This document shows positions 21,122 to 30,777 of a stretch of DNA of 64,000 nucleotides, piece by piece. Below the pieces are notes generated by a model. It saw only the letters and a program-made list of their open reading frames with translations. It was not told the DNA's origin and did no database searches. Both the position numbers and the translations under genes were made by a program. Source of the DNA: Scandinavium goeteborgense (GTDB lineage: Bacteria > Pseudomonadota > Gammaproteobacteria > Enterobacterales > Enterobacteriaceae); the NCBI RefSeq assembly GCF_003935895.2, contig NZ_CP054058.1, forward strand, positions 3,577,177-3,641,176, read 5' to 3'. The stretch's first letter is position 1. Each line of letters starts with the position of its first letter.

Positions 21122-21372
21122 GTTATTTACCTTTTATCACGACAATCACAGCTTCGACTTAGGCTCACTGCTGAATGACAGCCCCCTGGATGGCTAAAAA
21201 AACAACCGTTCAGAAGCGTAGCAGCTCCCTTCTGCGGGCGTTTGTAAAGATTCCAGATAGCGTCAGTGCACTCCAGTAATTACTTGAGCTTAACTTTTTA
21301 TTAACATTAATTTTAGCTAAAAAGTGTGATTTACGCCCGCTCATCGCAGGCGTTGCGCAACTTCAGGCTGAA

Positions 21373-21564
21373 TTAGGACTTATCGGGGTCTTCGTAACGC
21401 CGTTTGGCGTCGACAGCTTCCGCTTCGGTGGGATGTTCGCTGATCAGCGAATCGGGTTTCGGGTGATCGGCACGCAGCTGATACCAGGTTACCGACTGGC
21501 CCGGATCGCCCTTCTCGACGGGGACAACACGGGCTTCACGTGGATATGGGGGATTTGACGGCAT
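21373..21564 (-). CDS. yaiA: YaiA family small protein
   Basis: A 63-residue hydrophilic protein ([30 protein letters not shown]) matching E. coli YaiA in length and sequence. Its function is not established; it is co-transcribed with aroL in E. coli. Here it lies 39 bp downstream of aroL, preceded by an AGAGGAAGAG ribosome-binding site. Confidence 0.92.
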   Translation of the reverse strand: MPSNPPYPREARVVPVEKGDPGQSVTWYQLRADHPKPDSLISEHPTEAEAVDAKRRYEDPDKS

Positions 21565-21603
21565 AGCTCTTCCTCTTTCGGTTCAGAGCGTTAAGTATAG
21601 GCG

Positions 21604-22161
21604 CTAGTCAGCGGTTGCAGAATTTACCGCAACGGTGGTCGGTTGAACGGAGGCGATCGCCACCAGAATTTGCGCCACAACATCATCAGGTTCACAGGCG
21701 GCGTCCACCGTGAAATGTGCCGTTTCACGGTACAGTGCATCACGCTGCGCCAGAATCTCACGCACTTCTTCACTGATTGGTTTACCGGTCAGCGTAGGTC
21801 GCTGAGACTCTTCCGGAAAAGCTTCCAGACGCCCGGCGAGCACCGCAACGGGTGCTTTCAGATAAATAACAATCCCGTTCTCGCGCAGAAATTCACGGTT
21901 GACCGGCGCCAAAATGACCCCTCCGCCGGTAGCAATGACGGACTGCGGCGCGGTGACGGATTGCAGGGTTTGGGTCTCAAGCGCACGAAAGGCAGGCCAG
22001 CCTTCTTTCGCCACAATATCGGCGATGCTCTGTTGCGCACGCTCTTGAAGAGTAACGTCGGTATCGATGAAATCAAAATGACAAGCCTCGGCGAGTTTCT
22101 GCCCGACCGTGGTTTTACCGCAGCCGCGGGCGCCAATAAGAAAAATAGGCTGTGTTATCAC
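21604..22161 (-). CDS. aroL: Shikimate kinase II
   Basis: Phosphorylates shikimate in the common aromatic pathway. The 185-residue product has Walker A GARGCGKTTVGQ, the shikimate-binding Asp in DFIDTDVTLQ, Walker-B-like VIATGGGVIL, and the lid Arg in RPTLTGKP. The start is GTG at 22161 (Met-Ile-Thr-Gln-Pro) with AGGGGG upstream. The C-terminal tail is about 11 residues longer than E. coli AroL (VQPTTVAVNSATAD). A TyrR box and a TrpR half-site lie upstream, as expected for aroL. Confidence 0.94.
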   Translation of the reverse strand: MITQPIFLIGARGCGKTTVGQKLAEACHFDFIDTDVTLQERAQQSIADIVAKEGWPAFRALETQTLQSVTAPQSVIATGGGVILAPVNREFLRENGIVIYLKAPVAVLAGRLEAFPEESQRPTLTGKPISEEVREILAQRDALYRETAHFTVDAACEPDDVVAQILVAIASVQPTTVAVNSATAD

Positions 22162-22224
22162 TGAAAATCCCCCTGGTACTGCGGTGTGGCAAGTCGTACT
22201 GGTGAGTCGACGATAATATCACCA

Positions 22225-22234
22225 AACTAGTACG
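22225..22234. promoter_or_regulatory. Candidate TrpR half-operator upstream of aroL
   Basis: AACTAGTACG is a perfect right half of the trp operator consensus (CGTACTAGTT-AACTAGTACG). The left half is degenerate. E. coli aroL is jointly controlled by TrpR and TyrR, so the position is sensible. Confidence 0.4.
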
Positions 22235-22242
22235 CAAGTAAG

Positions 22243-22260
22243 TGTAAAATAATAGTTACA
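22243..22260. promoter_or_regulatory. TyrR box upstream of aroL
   Basis: TGTAAA-ATAATA-GTTACA matches the TyrR consensus TGTAAA-N6-TTTACA with one mismatch, about 85-100 bases upstream of the aroL start. Another half-site (TGTAAA on the minus strand, near 22437-22442) lies further up in the 340-bp gap shared with the DUF2076 gene. Confidence 0.7.
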
Positions 22261-22501
22261 GCTTCGTTCCAAATCCCAACGTCTTGGCTATTATTATTGG
22301 CTATCGGGCGGAATGAGAGTGTAAAGAAATAGTGTCATTGAGTGTTGCGGCAACCTTACATGAAAGGGCGACAGTTTGACAACCCCTGTCAGGCTGCAAA
22401 AGGTAACACATTTATGCATAGGTTTACGTACCGTATATTTACAGTGCCACTGTTTCAGACACACTAAGCACTGTACCGTTCGTCTTATCGAGGAGTGACC
22501 C

Positions 22502-23206
22502 ATGCAATCTGAAGAACAACGGCTTATTGACGGACTCTTTTCGCGTCTGCAACAGGCTGAAGCGCAAAGCGCGCCGCGCGATGCTACCGCCGAGGGCATC
22601 ATTGCGCAACATGTTCAGGCTCAGCCTGCCGCTCCGTACTATATGGCACAGACGATCCTGATTCAGGAAGCCGCCATTAAGCAGCTGAACGAACGTATTC
22701 AAGCGCTTGAGAGCCATGTTGCTCAGCTTCAGTCCACGAAACAAAACAGCGGCGGGTTCCTCGCAGGGCTGTTTGGCGGCGGTCAGTCGCAGCCACAGGT
22801 CAGCGACCCGATTCCTGGCGCGCAGATTTATGCGCGTTCTGCACCATCGCAGGCCGGTTATGCGCCCCCTCAGGCTCAGAACTATACCCAAGGGCGCAGC
22901 GGCGGCGGCTTTATGGCCGGTGCCCTGCAAACCGCCGCGGGCGTTGCAGGTGGCGTCGTCCTCGGCAATATGCTGACCAACATGTTCTCCGGCACGCATC
23001 CGCAGGAGATTGTGAACATCATCGATGAAGCCCCTGCCCCGGCGGCGACGGATGACCTGAATCAGGCCAGCGACGCTCAGTTTCTGCCGGATGATGGCAC
23101 CGACTACGCCGCCAATAGCGGAAGCGACGACTGGAGCAATGCTGATTTCACTAACGATGATTTCAATAACGACGACTTTGGCGGTGATGACGACAGCTGG
23201 ACTTAG
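22502..23206 (+). CDS. DUF2076 domain protein
   Basis: A 234-residue protein of the DUF2076 family, function unknown. The N-terminal half is helical with a predicted coiled coil ([35 protein letters not shown]). A Gly-rich middle follows ([22 protein letters not shown]), resembling a glycine-zipper membrane segment, and then a very acidic Asp/Asn tail ending [12 protein letters not shown] ribosome-binding site GAGGAG precedes the ATG. The gene is absent at this place in E. coli K-12. It ends convergently with yaiI, the stops overlapping by 4 bp. An envelope-associated scaffold is possible but not shown. Confidence 0.8.
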   Translation: MQSEEQRLIDGLFSRLQQAEAQSAPRDATAEGIIAQHVQAQPAAPYYMAQTILIQEAAIKQLNERIQALESHVAQLQSTKQNSGGFLAGLFGGGQSQPQVSDPIPGAQIYARSAPSQAGYAPPQAQNYTQGRSGGGFMAGALQTAAGVAGGVVLGNMLTNMFSGTHPQEIVNIIDEAPAPAATDDLNQASDAQFLPDDGTDYAANSGSDDWSNADFTNDDFNNDDFGGDDDSWT

Positions 23207-23661
23207 TTCTGTCCGCGTTGAACCGCCAGCAGCCATTTGTCGAGCTCAGCGGCGAACTGCTGGCGGTCACGCTGCGAAAACGTGTCCGGGCCGCCGGTCT
23301 GGATCCCGCTGGACCGCAGCGTATCCATGAAATCACGCATGGTCAGACGCTCGCGAATGGTGGCGTCGCTGTAACGCTCACCGCGCGGATTCAGTGCCGC
23401 GCCGCCTTTGGCCAGCACTTCTGCCGCCAGAGGAATGTCAGCGGTAATCACTAAATCACCCGGCTGGCACTGACGCACAATTTCGTTATCCGCTACGTCG
23501 AAACCAGCCGGAACACGCATCGAACGGATAAACCGTGAAGGCGGTACGCGCAGATTCTGGTTAGCCACCAGCGTAACCGGCGTTTGTGTTCTGTCCGCCG
23601 CGCGGAACAGGATCTCTTTAATCACATTCGGACACGCATCCGCGTCCACCCAAATCGCCAT
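23203..23661 (-). CDS. yaiI: YaiI/YqxD (UPF0178) family protein
   Basis: A 152-residue protein equal in length to E. coli YaiI. It is a PIN-like fold with conserved acidic residues ([32 protein letters not shown]) that could bind metal; its biochemical function is not established. The start [11 protein letters not shown] at 23661 has GGAGTGAGT upstream, and a longer frame to 23745 is not conserved. Confidence 0.9.
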   Translation of the reverse strand: MAIWVDADACPNVIKEILFRAADRTQTPVTLVANQNLRVPPSRFIRSMRVPAGFDVADNEIVRQCQPGDLVITADIPLAAEVLAKGGAALNPRGERYSDATIRERLTMRDFMDTLRSSGIQTGGPDTFSQRDRQQFAAELDKWLLAVQRGQN

Positions 23662-23774
23662 ACTCACTCCTGAATAAAATAACCGGGGTATTGTCGCCTG
23701 CTTTCTACTTCGGGCATAGTCACAAGATGTTAAGCTAATACGCATTATCAGAAAAACGCTGAGAGAGAGACAGA

Positions 23775-24584
23775 ATGGATAAGAAAATCGGTTTCATCGG
23801 CTGCGGTAATATGGGTAAGGCCATTCTTGGTGGCCTGATCGCCAGCGGCCAGGTACAGCCCACTCAGATTTGGGTTTACACGCCATCGCCGGATAAAGTC
23901 GCCGCCTTGCACGATCAATACGGCATTAACGCTGCCGAAAGCGCCCAGGAAGTTGCCCACGTGGCGGACATCGTCTTCGGTGCCGTGAAGCCGGGCATTA
24001 TGACCAAAGTACTAAGCGATGTGACATCCAGCTTCAACAAAGATACCGTGGTGGTTTCTATTGCCGCGGGCGTTACCCTTGACCAACTCGCGCAGGCTCT
24101 GGGCCACGATCGCAAAATTGTTCGCGCCATGCCAAATACCCCATCGCTGGTGAATGCGGGTATGACGTCCATTACGCCGAACGCGCTGGTGACCAGCGAG
24201 GATGTCGCCGATGTGGTGTCGATTTTCCGCTGCTTCGGTGAGGCCGAAGTCATTGCCGAGCCGATGATTCACCCGGTCGTCGGTGTCAGCGGTTCAGCGC
24301 CAGCCTATGTCTTTATGTTTATCGAAGCGATGGCTGACGCCGCCGTGCTGGGCGGTATGCCGCGCGCGCAGGCCTATAAATTCGCTGCGCAGGCGGTGAT
24401 GGGCTCGGCCAAAATGGTGCTGGAAACCGGTATGCATCCGGGTGCACTGAAAGATATGGTCTGCTCGCCGGGCGGCACTACCATTGAAGCGGTTCGCGTA
24501 CTGGAGGAGAAAGGTTTCCGCTCCGCCGTTATCGAAGCGATGGTCAGCTGCATGGCAAAATCAGAAAAGCTCAGTAAATCCTGA
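23775..24584 (+). CDS. proC: Pyrroline-5-carboxylate reductase
   Basis: The last step of proline synthesis, NAD(P)H-dependent reduction of pyrroline-5-carboxylate. The 269-residue product has the N-terminal Rossmann motif [16 protein letters not shown], the conserved [15 protein letters not shown], and the C-terminal signature [19 protein letters not shown]. Its length matches E. coli. It is monocistronic with a terminator directly after it. Confidence 0.97.
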   Translation: MDKKIGFIGCGNMGKAILGGLIASGQVQPTQIWVYTPSPDKVAALHDQYGINAAESAQEVAHVADIVFGAVKPGIMTKVLSDVTSSFNKDTVVVSIAAGVTLDQLAQALGHDRKIVRAMPNTPSLVNAGMTSITPNALVTSEDVADVVSIFRCFGEAEVIAEPMIHPVVGVSGSAPAYVFMFIEAMADAAVLGGMPRAQAYKFAAQAVMGSAKMVLETGMHPGALKDMVCSPGGTTIEAVRVLEEKGFRSAVIEAMVSCMAKSEKLSKS

Positions 24585-24590
24585 TGATAA

Positions 24591-24624
24591 CGGGTGAATC
24601 GCGCTAGCGGCTCACCCGCTTTTT
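24591..24624 (+). terminator. Terminator after proC
   Basis: CGGGTGA and TCACCCG form the outer stem, with GCGCTAGC inside, followed by CTTTTTA. It lies between the convergent proC and psiF stops. Confidence 0.75.
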
Positions 24625-24633
24625 ACCTCTGCA

Positions 24634-24954
24634 TTAGCCGGTTTTCTTCAGACACGCACTCATGAATTTATTACGATCGTCACCTTTCAGCGATTGTTGA
24701 GTCGCCGTGGAATTACATTCCCGCATTTTCTGCTGCTGCGGCGTCAGGCTTTTCTCTGCCGGTTTTGAGCTGCTGTTTTTCAGGCAGTCACTCATATAGG
24801 TTTTTCGGGCATCGCCTTTCAGGGTTTTCGATGTGGCCTGCTGGTTGCAGGTCGTCATTCGCTGTTGTTGCGGGGTCATCGTTTTTTCTGCTGCTCCCAC
24901 CGTTGTGAGAAACACCAGACCGAACAGTAGGGTAACCAGTAATGTTATTTTCAT
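24634..24954 (-). CDS. psiF: PsiF-family phosphate-starvation-inducible protein
   Basis: A 106-residue exported protein with a signal peptide (TLLVTLLFGLVFLTTVGA, cleaved near residue 21) and two tandem PsiF repeats of about 40 residues, each with TPQQQ-M-x-CN, LKGD and MS-CLK. The paired cysteines suggest disulfides in the periplasm. In E. coli psiF follows phoA; here phoA is absent and the gene faces proC. No clear Pho box was found upstream. Confidence 0.92.
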   Translation of the reverse strand: MKITLLVTLLFGLVFLTTVGAAEKTMTPQQQRMTTCNQQATSKTLKGDARKTYMSDCLKNSSSKPAEKSLTPQQQKMRECNSTATQQSLKGDDRNKFMSACLKKTG

Positions 24955-25121
24955 TGCACCATCCTTCTATGAGGGGATCTTAGTAAGTCTGGTCGCTGAC
25001 ACGAAAAAAACCACCTTAAAGGCAGAAAAATAGCGCAGAGGGATAAGGAAATACTGAGGAGTTAAATAATGCATTAGCGACGACTGCGGATGAGCCGCCG
25101 CTGTACAATACGGCATGCGCC

Positions 25122-25382
25122 TTAATTACGCGGATGCCGTAATAGCTTTTTTATATATTGATGCAGTAATTCGGCATCGTGAGCGGGGACCTCAAGCTCT
25201 GGTTTTGCTTCATCCAGGGCAGATTCAATATCGGTGATTAACGCCTGCTGCTCCGGCTGTCGCATATGGCGTAAGAGCGCAGTGACCACAATTTCCAGCG
25301 CTTCTACCTGAACCACTAACTCCTTTGATTCTTCTTCCTTTTCCGCAAGCTTTACCAACAATTCTGCAATCAGATTTTTCAT
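25122..25382 (-). CDS. iraP: Anti-adaptor IraP
   Basis: An 86-residue protein that binds RssB and stops it delivering RpoS to ClpXP, mainly under phosphate starvation through ppGpp. The product is the same length as E. coli IraP, with the conserved N-terminus [20 protein letters not shown] and a predicted coiled coil to about residue 40. It stands alone on the minus strand with a 195-bp upstream gap. Confidence 0.92.
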   Translation of the reverse strand: MKNLIAELLVKLAEKEEESKELVVQVEALEIVVTALLRHMRQPEQQALITDIESALDEAKPELEVPAHDAELLHQYIKKLLRHPRN

Positions 25383-25576
25383 GGCGAGACTTCCTTATGA
25401 GAATGCCTGAGACGGTAGCACCGATGATCCGTAATGCATAGCCGGTATAAGAATTATTTTATAAATTCCCAATTATGCAAATTGAATTATTAGCGAAACG
25501 TTTCTCTCCTCGGTTTATCCCACCAAAATTAAGGGGGATAGAATAAATAATATCCTACCCCCTGAGAGTTATTCGT

Positions 25577-26779
25577 TTAATTCACCGCAATACGCTGGCG
25601 GCGGCGCAACATAATGGCGAGTTGAATAAGGTTTATCAGCACAACTATCGCCGTGGCAACAAAGACCCAGCGGAAACCGGCCATTGCCGACACCGAGGCA
25701 CCGATCAGCGGGCCGACCACGTTGCCTAAATACATAAACGACTGGTTATAGCCGAAGATGCGGCCGGTAACCTGGTCGCTGGAATATTTAAGCAGCAGCG
25801 TCTGAACGGCGGGTAACATCGCGCCGTCGGCAAAGCCGAGCAGGAAACGCAATACACCGAGCTGGAATGGCGTGGTGACATATGACATCGCAAAGAACAT
25901 CACCACCGCACAGAAAAGCGTGGCCAGTAATATACGATGCGCCCCGATGCGGTCACCGAGTTTCCCCAGTCGGGGGGCAGAAATCAGCGCAGAAATTCCC
26001 GGCACCGCGGCAATCATCCCGGCCAGAAATGCGATGTTATTGCTTTGCGGCTCCATCGATTTGATAAACAGCGCCAGAATTGGGCCAATCGAACCGTTAC
26101 ACAACTGAATAACAAGCGTGGTGAAAAACAGGCTGATAACCAGGCCCGGATAGGTGAGTGAAGCAAACACCGCTTTGCCGCTGAGCCTGTCCGCTTTGCT
26201 GACGACCGGCCGTGCACCTTCTTTAATCAGAAACAGCGTCACTAAAAAGCTGACCATCAACAGAATGGCGGTGATGAAAAACACCGCGCGCAGGCCAACG
26301 TGGTCGGCAAGAAAACCGCCGAGCAGCGGCCCGCCAATCACGCCGCTGATTTGCGCGGTCGACAATGTGCTCAATGCCCAACCGCTGCGATCGCGCGGCA
26401 CTTGCGAGGCCACCAGCGCCATCGCATTCGGTATATAGCCGGACGTTAAACCCATGATGGCGCGCAGAATGAATAGCTGCCAGACGTTGGTGGCAAAGGC
26501 CTGCAGCAGGATCGCAATCGCCATCCCGAGGGAAGCACGCAGCAGCATCAGCTTGCGGCCTTTACGGTCCGCAAGGCTGCCCCACATTGGCGAGACAATG
26601 GCTGACACAAGGAACGTGACGCTAAAAGTGAGCCCGGACCACATCGACAGGGCTTCGTGCGACGTCACCCCAAGCTGGGAGACATACAGCGGTAAAAAAG
26701 GCAGGATTTGACTAATAGCGAGACCGGTGAAGAAGCAGCCAAACCAGACGGAAATGAGATTAACCTTCCAGGATTCCAT
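25577..26779 (-). CDS. MdtG-like MFS multidrug efflux transporter
   Basis: A 400-residue, 12-helix DHA1-type exporter. It is closely related to MdtG ([68 protein letters not shown]) but distinct in its N-terminus, so it is probably a paralogue. The loop 2-3 motif and the motif C region ([14 protein letters not shown]) are present, typical of proton antiporters. The substrate is not predictable. It is a single gene next to iraP, a position occupied by phoA in E. coli. Confidence 0.82.
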   Translation of the reverse strand: MESWKVNLISVWFGCFFTGLAISQILPFLPLYVSQLGVTSHEALSMWSGLTFSVTFLVSAIVSPMWGSLADRKGRKLMLLRASLGMAIAILLQAFATNVWQLFILRAIMGLTSGYIPNAMALVASQVPRDRSGWALSTLSTAQISGVIGGPLLGGFLADHVGLRAVFFITAILLMVSFLVTLFLIKEGARPVVSKADRLSGKAVFASLTYPGLVISLFFTTLVIQLCNGSIGPILALFIKSMEPQSNNIAFLAGMIAAVPGISALISAPRLGKLGDRIGAHRILLATLFCAVVMFFAMSYVTTPFQLGVLRFLLGFADGAMLPAVQTLLLKYSSDQVTGRIFGYNQSFMYLGNVVGPLIGASVSAMAGFRWVFVATAIVVLINLIQLAIMLRRRQRIAVN

Positions 26780-26947
26780 AACTACGCGTTTTCATTCGTT
26801 TTCGGGGTGTATTGCCCAGCATAGCAAGTGCGTCGTCTGCGTGTATGGCGTGAGATGCGCTGCCCGGGAGTTTGGTATTTAATTTTTTCAATACGCAATT
26901 GTGTGATAAATATCACGAAAAATACCCCTATTCGCAGTGGGTTATGC

Positions 26948-27631
26948 TCATCGACAGAGGCCATAACCGCGCATTCCTAGATGAAAGTGGTTGGCGTGAG
27001 CGGCGTTATAATCCGGGCCCAGGCCGTTGCCGTAATACTGACAACTGGCAGACAGCAGCGCGCGTAAGTAAGGCTGCGTCGCTGGCACCTTCCAGCCTTT
27101 AAACACCGTGATACGCCGACCATCGGCCAGACGCAACCCGCTGATATCCAGCGCGTCGGCAGTGGCGTGCTCGCTCAGCCGGGCGTTCTCCCGATGATAA
27201 ATATTGCGACAGGCAAAGCTGCCCAAATGGTCAATTTGTCGCAGTTCGCTGCCGAGCATCTGCTGGGCGAGCGGTTTCGCCTGCTGCTGAACGAACAGCG
27301 CGCTGCTGAGCGCCAGCGGACAGCTCGCCACAAAACGTTGACTCAGCCTGACGTCACCAAAATTCGCCACGCTGACCGCGCTGTGCAACGGGCATGGCCC
27401 TGCGCTGTCGGCCATCGATTTCGTACTAATCCAGCCACGCCGATTGGCCTGCGCCAATAGCACCGGACACTGCTCTGCCGGCAAGCGTTTGAGCTTAAAC
27501 TGTGTGACGCGCCCCGGCGGATCGTCAAGTGACAGCGGCGCAAACGGGTTGAAATGCGGCGGCAAAAAGCGGTATCCCAAATACCCTGCCGCCACAATAA
27601 TCAGAAGCCCAAGGATCCCTTTCCCTCTCAT
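26948..27631 (-). CDS. Extensin family protein
   Basis: A 227-residue protein with an N-terminal membrane anchor (ILGLLIIVAAGYLGYRFL) and an extensin-like C-terminal domain. The motifs SEHATADALDISG and AHANHFHLGMRGYG resemble the metal-binding His/Asp pattern of LAS-type D-Ala-D-Ala carboxypeptidases, so a role in the cell wall is plausible. Several conserved cysteines suggest disulfides outside the cytoplasm. It is divergent from ddlA, a peptidoglycan-precursor gene, with a 96-bp spacer. Confidence 0.8.
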   Translation of the reverse strand: MRGKGILGLLIIVAAGYLGYRFLPPHFNPFAPLSLDDPPGRVTQFKLKRLPAEQCPVLLAQANRRGWISTKSMADSAGPCPLHSAVSVANFGDVRLSQRFVASCPLALSSALFVQQQAKPLAQQMLGSELRQIDHLGSFACRNIYHRENARLSEHATADALDISGLRLADGRRITVFKGWKVPATQPYLRALLSASCQYYGNGLGPDYNAAHANHFHLGMRGYGLCR

Positions 27632-27727
27632 TATTTCTCCCGATGCTGAAAACTAAGATTATGGCAGAAGCCCCCGGAATGACGTGCTATGGTATCGGCT
27701 TTGTATTTTCTGTGGATGGATGGTGAA

Positions 27728-28828
27728 ATGGCTAAGTTGCGGGTTGGGGTCGTCTTTGGCGGTAAATCGGCGGAGCATGAAGTCTCTTTGCAGTCGGCAA
27801 AGAACATTGTCGAAGCGATGGATAAAACGCGTTTTGACGTGGTGCTGCTGGGCATTGATAAGCAGGGTGAATGGCATATTAACGACGCCAGTCGCTATCT
27901 GCTGAATGCGCAGGATCCAGCCCGAATCGCTCTGCGCCCTTCCGACATCACGCTGGCTCAGATCCCCGGCAAATCCTCAGAGCAGTTGATCAACGCTAGA
28001 ACCGGTCAGCCGCTGCCCTCCATCGACGTAATTTTCCCTATTGTTCACGGTACGCTCGGTGAAGATGGTTCCCTGCAAGGGATGCTGCGCATGGCGAATT
28101 TGCCGTTTGTCGGCTCCGATGTGCTGAGTTCCGCCGCCTGTATGGATAAAGACGTCACCAAGCGCCTGCTGCGCGATGCCGGGCTGGCGATTGCGCCCTT
28201 CGTGACGTTGACCCGTTCCAACCGTAATAAATTCAGTTTTGCCGACATGAAAGAAAAACTGGGACTGCCGATGTTTGTGAAACCGGCTAACCAGGGTTCA
28301 TCCGTTGGCGTCAGCAAAGTGAAAAGCGAAGAGCAGTATCAGCAAGCCGTCGCGCTGGCGTTCGAATTCGACAGCAAAGTGGTGGTTGAAACCGGCATTA
28401 ACGGGCGCGAAATTGAATGTGCGGTACTCGGTAATGACGAACCACAGGCCAGCACCTGCGGTGAAATTGTCCTGAACAGCGAGTTCTATGCCTACGACAC
28501 CAAATACATTGATGACGTTGGGGCTAAAGTGGTGGTGCCTGCGGCTATCGACCCTGCTGTGAACGAGAAAATTCGCCAGACGGCGATTGATGCCTATCAG
28601 GCCCTGGGCTGTAGCGGCATGGCAAGGGTGGACGTGTTCCTGACGGCGGAAAATGAAGTCATCATTAACGAAATCAATACGCTGCCTGGCTTCACTAACA
28701 TCAGCATGTATCCAAAGCTTTGGCAGGCGAGCGGCCTGGATTACACCAGCCTGATTACTCGCCTGATTGAACTGGCGCTGGAGCGTCATCAGGCCAATGC
28801 GGCGCTGAAGACCACCATGATCGGATAG
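27728..28828 (+). CDS. ddlA: D-alanine--D-alanine ligase A
   Basis: Makes the D-Ala-D-Ala dipeptide for peptidoglycan. The 366-residue ATP-grasp enzyme has [50 protein letters not shown] and the metal-binding ARVDVF and [18 protein letters not shown]. The start at 27728 ([12 protein letters not shown]) follows the homologues; the open frame extends to 27689 without support. Confidence 0.95.
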   Translation: MAKLRVGVVFGGKSAEHEVSLQSAKNIVEAMDKTRFDVVLLGIDKQGEWHINDASRYLLNAQDPARIALRPSDITLAQIPGKSSEQLINARTGQPLPSIDVIFPIVHGTLGEDGSLQGMLRMANLPFVGSDVLSSAACMDKDVTKRLLRDAGLAIAPFVTLTRSNRNKFSFADMKEKLGLPMFVKPANQGSSVGVSKVKSEEQYQQAVALAFEFDSKVVVETGINGREIECAVLGNDEPQASTCGEIVLNSEFYAYDTKYIDDVGAKVVVPAAIDPAVNEKIRQTAIDAYQALGCSGMARVDVFLTAENEVIINEINTLPGFTNISMYPKLWQASGLDYTSLITRLIELALERHQANAALKTTMIG

Positions 28829-28839
28829 TTTTCATTGTG

Positions 28840-28867
28840 CCGGGCGGCATTGGCGCTGCCCGGTTTA
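28840..28867. terminator. Hairpin between ddlA and yaiZ
   Basis: CCGGGC and GCCCGG form a stem with a 12-base loop that can pair further, followed by TTTAT. It lies between the convergent ddlA and yaiZ stops. Confidence 0.6.
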
Positions 28868-29083
28868 TGCTTCGGTTTGCTCTTCTTCTTGCGCAGGACG
28901 ACGGCGAATAATAAACCCCGCCAGCCAGAAACTGATAACCCAGGTCACCATCCCAACGGCATAAGTTTGCCAACCCTTCGCTTCAAAGCCCAACAGCCCG
29001 ACCACACCGTTGAGTATAAAAATCAGGCCGATGGCAAACGCATAGTAATGCCAGTCGCGGCGGATTTTATCAGGCAGTTTCAT
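28865..29083 (-). CDS. yaiZ: YaiZ small membrane protein
   Basis: A 72-residue DUF2754-type inner-membrane protein with two helices (YAFAIGLIFILNGVVGLLG, YAVGMVTWVISFWLAGFII) and a charged C-terminus. It is nearly identical to E. coli YaiZ through the first 55 residues. The start MKLPDKIRRDWHYY at 29083 is used rather than an upstream ATG. Function unknown. Confidence 0.88.
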   Translation of the reverse strand: MKLPDKIRRDWHYYAFAIGLIFILNGVVGLLGFEAKGWQTYAVGMVTWVISFWLAGFIIRRRPAQEEEQTEA

Positions 29084-29360
29084 AACGACTCCGCAAAAGA
29101 AAAAAGCATACTCGCACATTCCCACGTTGCCGTCTGCGCGGTACTTAGCAAATATTTAACATCCTTTCAGTTTCACTTAGGGCACACCTTTGTGACTTAG
29201 CCTGAAAAAGCCAAAAATAAGACCCTTCCCCAACTGAAATTACCACGAATCTGATATTGACAATCGGCTTCTACTGTCACACTTACTGGAACCCAACTGG
29301 CATCTGCCAGCAGAATAAACGCCAGGATCCTCAGTGCGAATGAAGTATCAGGAGGTCGTT

Positions 29361-29663
29361 ATGACTGAGTTCACCTTACCCAGAGCCATCATTGCCGGGA
29401 AAAAAAAGGAATCCTCCACACCAGGTAATATCGCGTACGCGCTGTTCGTCCTGTTCTGTTTCTGGGCGGGCGCGCAGCTGCTAAACATGCTGGTACATGC
29501 GCCTGGCGTGTTCGAACATCTGATGCAAATTCAGGATAGCGGCCGCCCTCACATCGAAATGGGGTTTGCCGTTGGGACGTTGTTTGGACTGGTTCCTTTC
29601 CTGGCAGGCAGCGCCATCCTTGGCGTAGTCACCCTCATCATGCGCTGGCGTCGTTATTTCTGA
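29361..29663 (+). CDS. yaiY: YaiY small membrane protein
   Basis: A 100-residue DUF2755 inner-membrane protein with two membrane segments ([37 protein letters not shown]). Start 29361 (MTEFTLP) has the strong ribosome-binding site AGGAGGT; a frame from 29334 exists. It ends convergently inside yaiW, overlapping its 3' end by 10 bp, as in E. coli where the two are neighbours. Function unknown. Confidence 0.88.
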   Translation: MTEFTLPRAIIAGKKKESSTPGNIAYALFVLFCFWAGAQLLNMLVHAPGVFEHLMQIQDSGRPHIEMGFAVGTLFGLVPFLAGSAILGVVTLIMRWRRYF

Positions 29664-30763
29664 CCCAACGCCATGCAGCTGGCCCGACGATCATCGACGC
29701 GTTTTGCAAACCATGCGGTTGTCAGATTACGCGTGATCTTCGGGCTCTCCAGTTGGATCCCCGGCAGTATTTCACGCGCTAACGCCTTTCCAGTTTTCGC
29801 TTCCGCGAGCTTATACACGCCGCGGTATAACGCCGTGTCTTCGAAATCCTGGCTGTCGCCTTTTTGCAACTGCTGATGAATTTCGCTGTTACTCATCGAC
29901 AGTTTCGATGCCAGCTTCTGCACCGCAAGTTCTGTTTTCCCCGGCTCATCGCTGTCATACCGAATCAAATCGCCGTCTAGCGCCAGCTTCACGCCGCTGG
30001 CTTTACTGACCGCATTCTGGAATGCGGCGTTGCGGCTCGCGTACCAGCCGGCATTGAAATCAGCAAAACGGTAGAGCGGTGCGGAGTAGCTAGCCGGATA
30101 ATTCAGCAAATGATATGTGCCAAACCACAGGCCGCCACGCAGCGAGAAGACTTCCTGACGCACGGTACCGTCCATTTTCCACGGATATCCGCTGTCGTGA
30201 GCTTCAGCGAAAGCGATACTGACCTGCATCGGGCCGCCGGTATGCACCGGATTGAGTGAGCCAAACAGCGTTTGTCCCATCGGCACCATGCCAATAAAGT
30301 CATCAAAAATGGCGCTGAGCTGCTTTTCGGTTTTCACCGTATCAAGCCGCTCGCTGTAGGTTTTCCCGTTCGGTGAGGTGATTTTTAGCGCGGTGTGCAC
30401 TAAAAAAAGCGGAACGTGTACGTTCTGCGCACGGCGGTCGATTTCCTGCCAGGCGATTTTGCTCAACCCCGGCACGGCGGGATCGGCCTGATAGTTTGAC
30501 TCTTGCTGCGCGACCGCCAGCACCGAACAGACTTTTTCCTCCGTCGGCGCCAGCTTTTGGCTTTCAAAGGCTTTGGCGATGCTTTGCGCCCACGCCTCCC
30601 TGTCTTTCACGCTGGCGGGCATTTTCTGCCGAACCACGGCGGCAACATCCACCGGTTTTTCGCCTTCTTTCAGCACCGGTTTCTGGCTGGTACAGCCCGC
30701 CAGAATGATGCCAGCGAGCAGTCCCAGTGAGGGTGAAATTTTGCGTTTTGCGGCAACCGCCAT
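29654..30763 (-). CDS. yaiW: Outer-membrane lipoprotein YaiW
   Basis: A 369-residue DUF1615 lipoprotein. The signal peptide ends with lipobox ILAGC (Cys24). It is reported in E. coli to affect uptake of proline-rich antimicrobial peptides and bleomycin together with SbmA. It lies 14 bp downstream of sbmA on the same strand, so they are one operon. No catalytic motif was recognised, although the central region has a lysozyme-like feel ([19 protein letters not shown]); this is a tentative reading. Confidence 0.9.
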   Translation of the reverse strand: MAVAAKRKISPSLGLLAGIILAGCTSQKPVLKEGEKPVDVAAVVRQKMPASVKDREAWAQSIAKAFESQKLAPTEEKVCSVLAVAQQESNYQADPAVPGLSKIAWQEIDRRAQNVHVPLFLVHTALKITSPNGKTYSERLDTVKTEKQLSAIFDDFIGMVPMGQTLFGSLNPVHTGGPMQVSIAFAEAHDSGYPWKMDGTVRQEVFSLRGGLWFGTYHLLNYPASYSAPLYRFADFNAGWYASRNAAFQNAVSKASGVKLALDGDLIRYDSDEPGKTELAVQKLASKLSMSNSEIHQQLQKGDSQDFEDTALYRGVYKLAEAKTGKALAREILPGIQLESPKITRNLTTAWFAKRVDDRRASCMALGQK

Positions 30764-30777
30764 CGTGCTTCCCTGTA

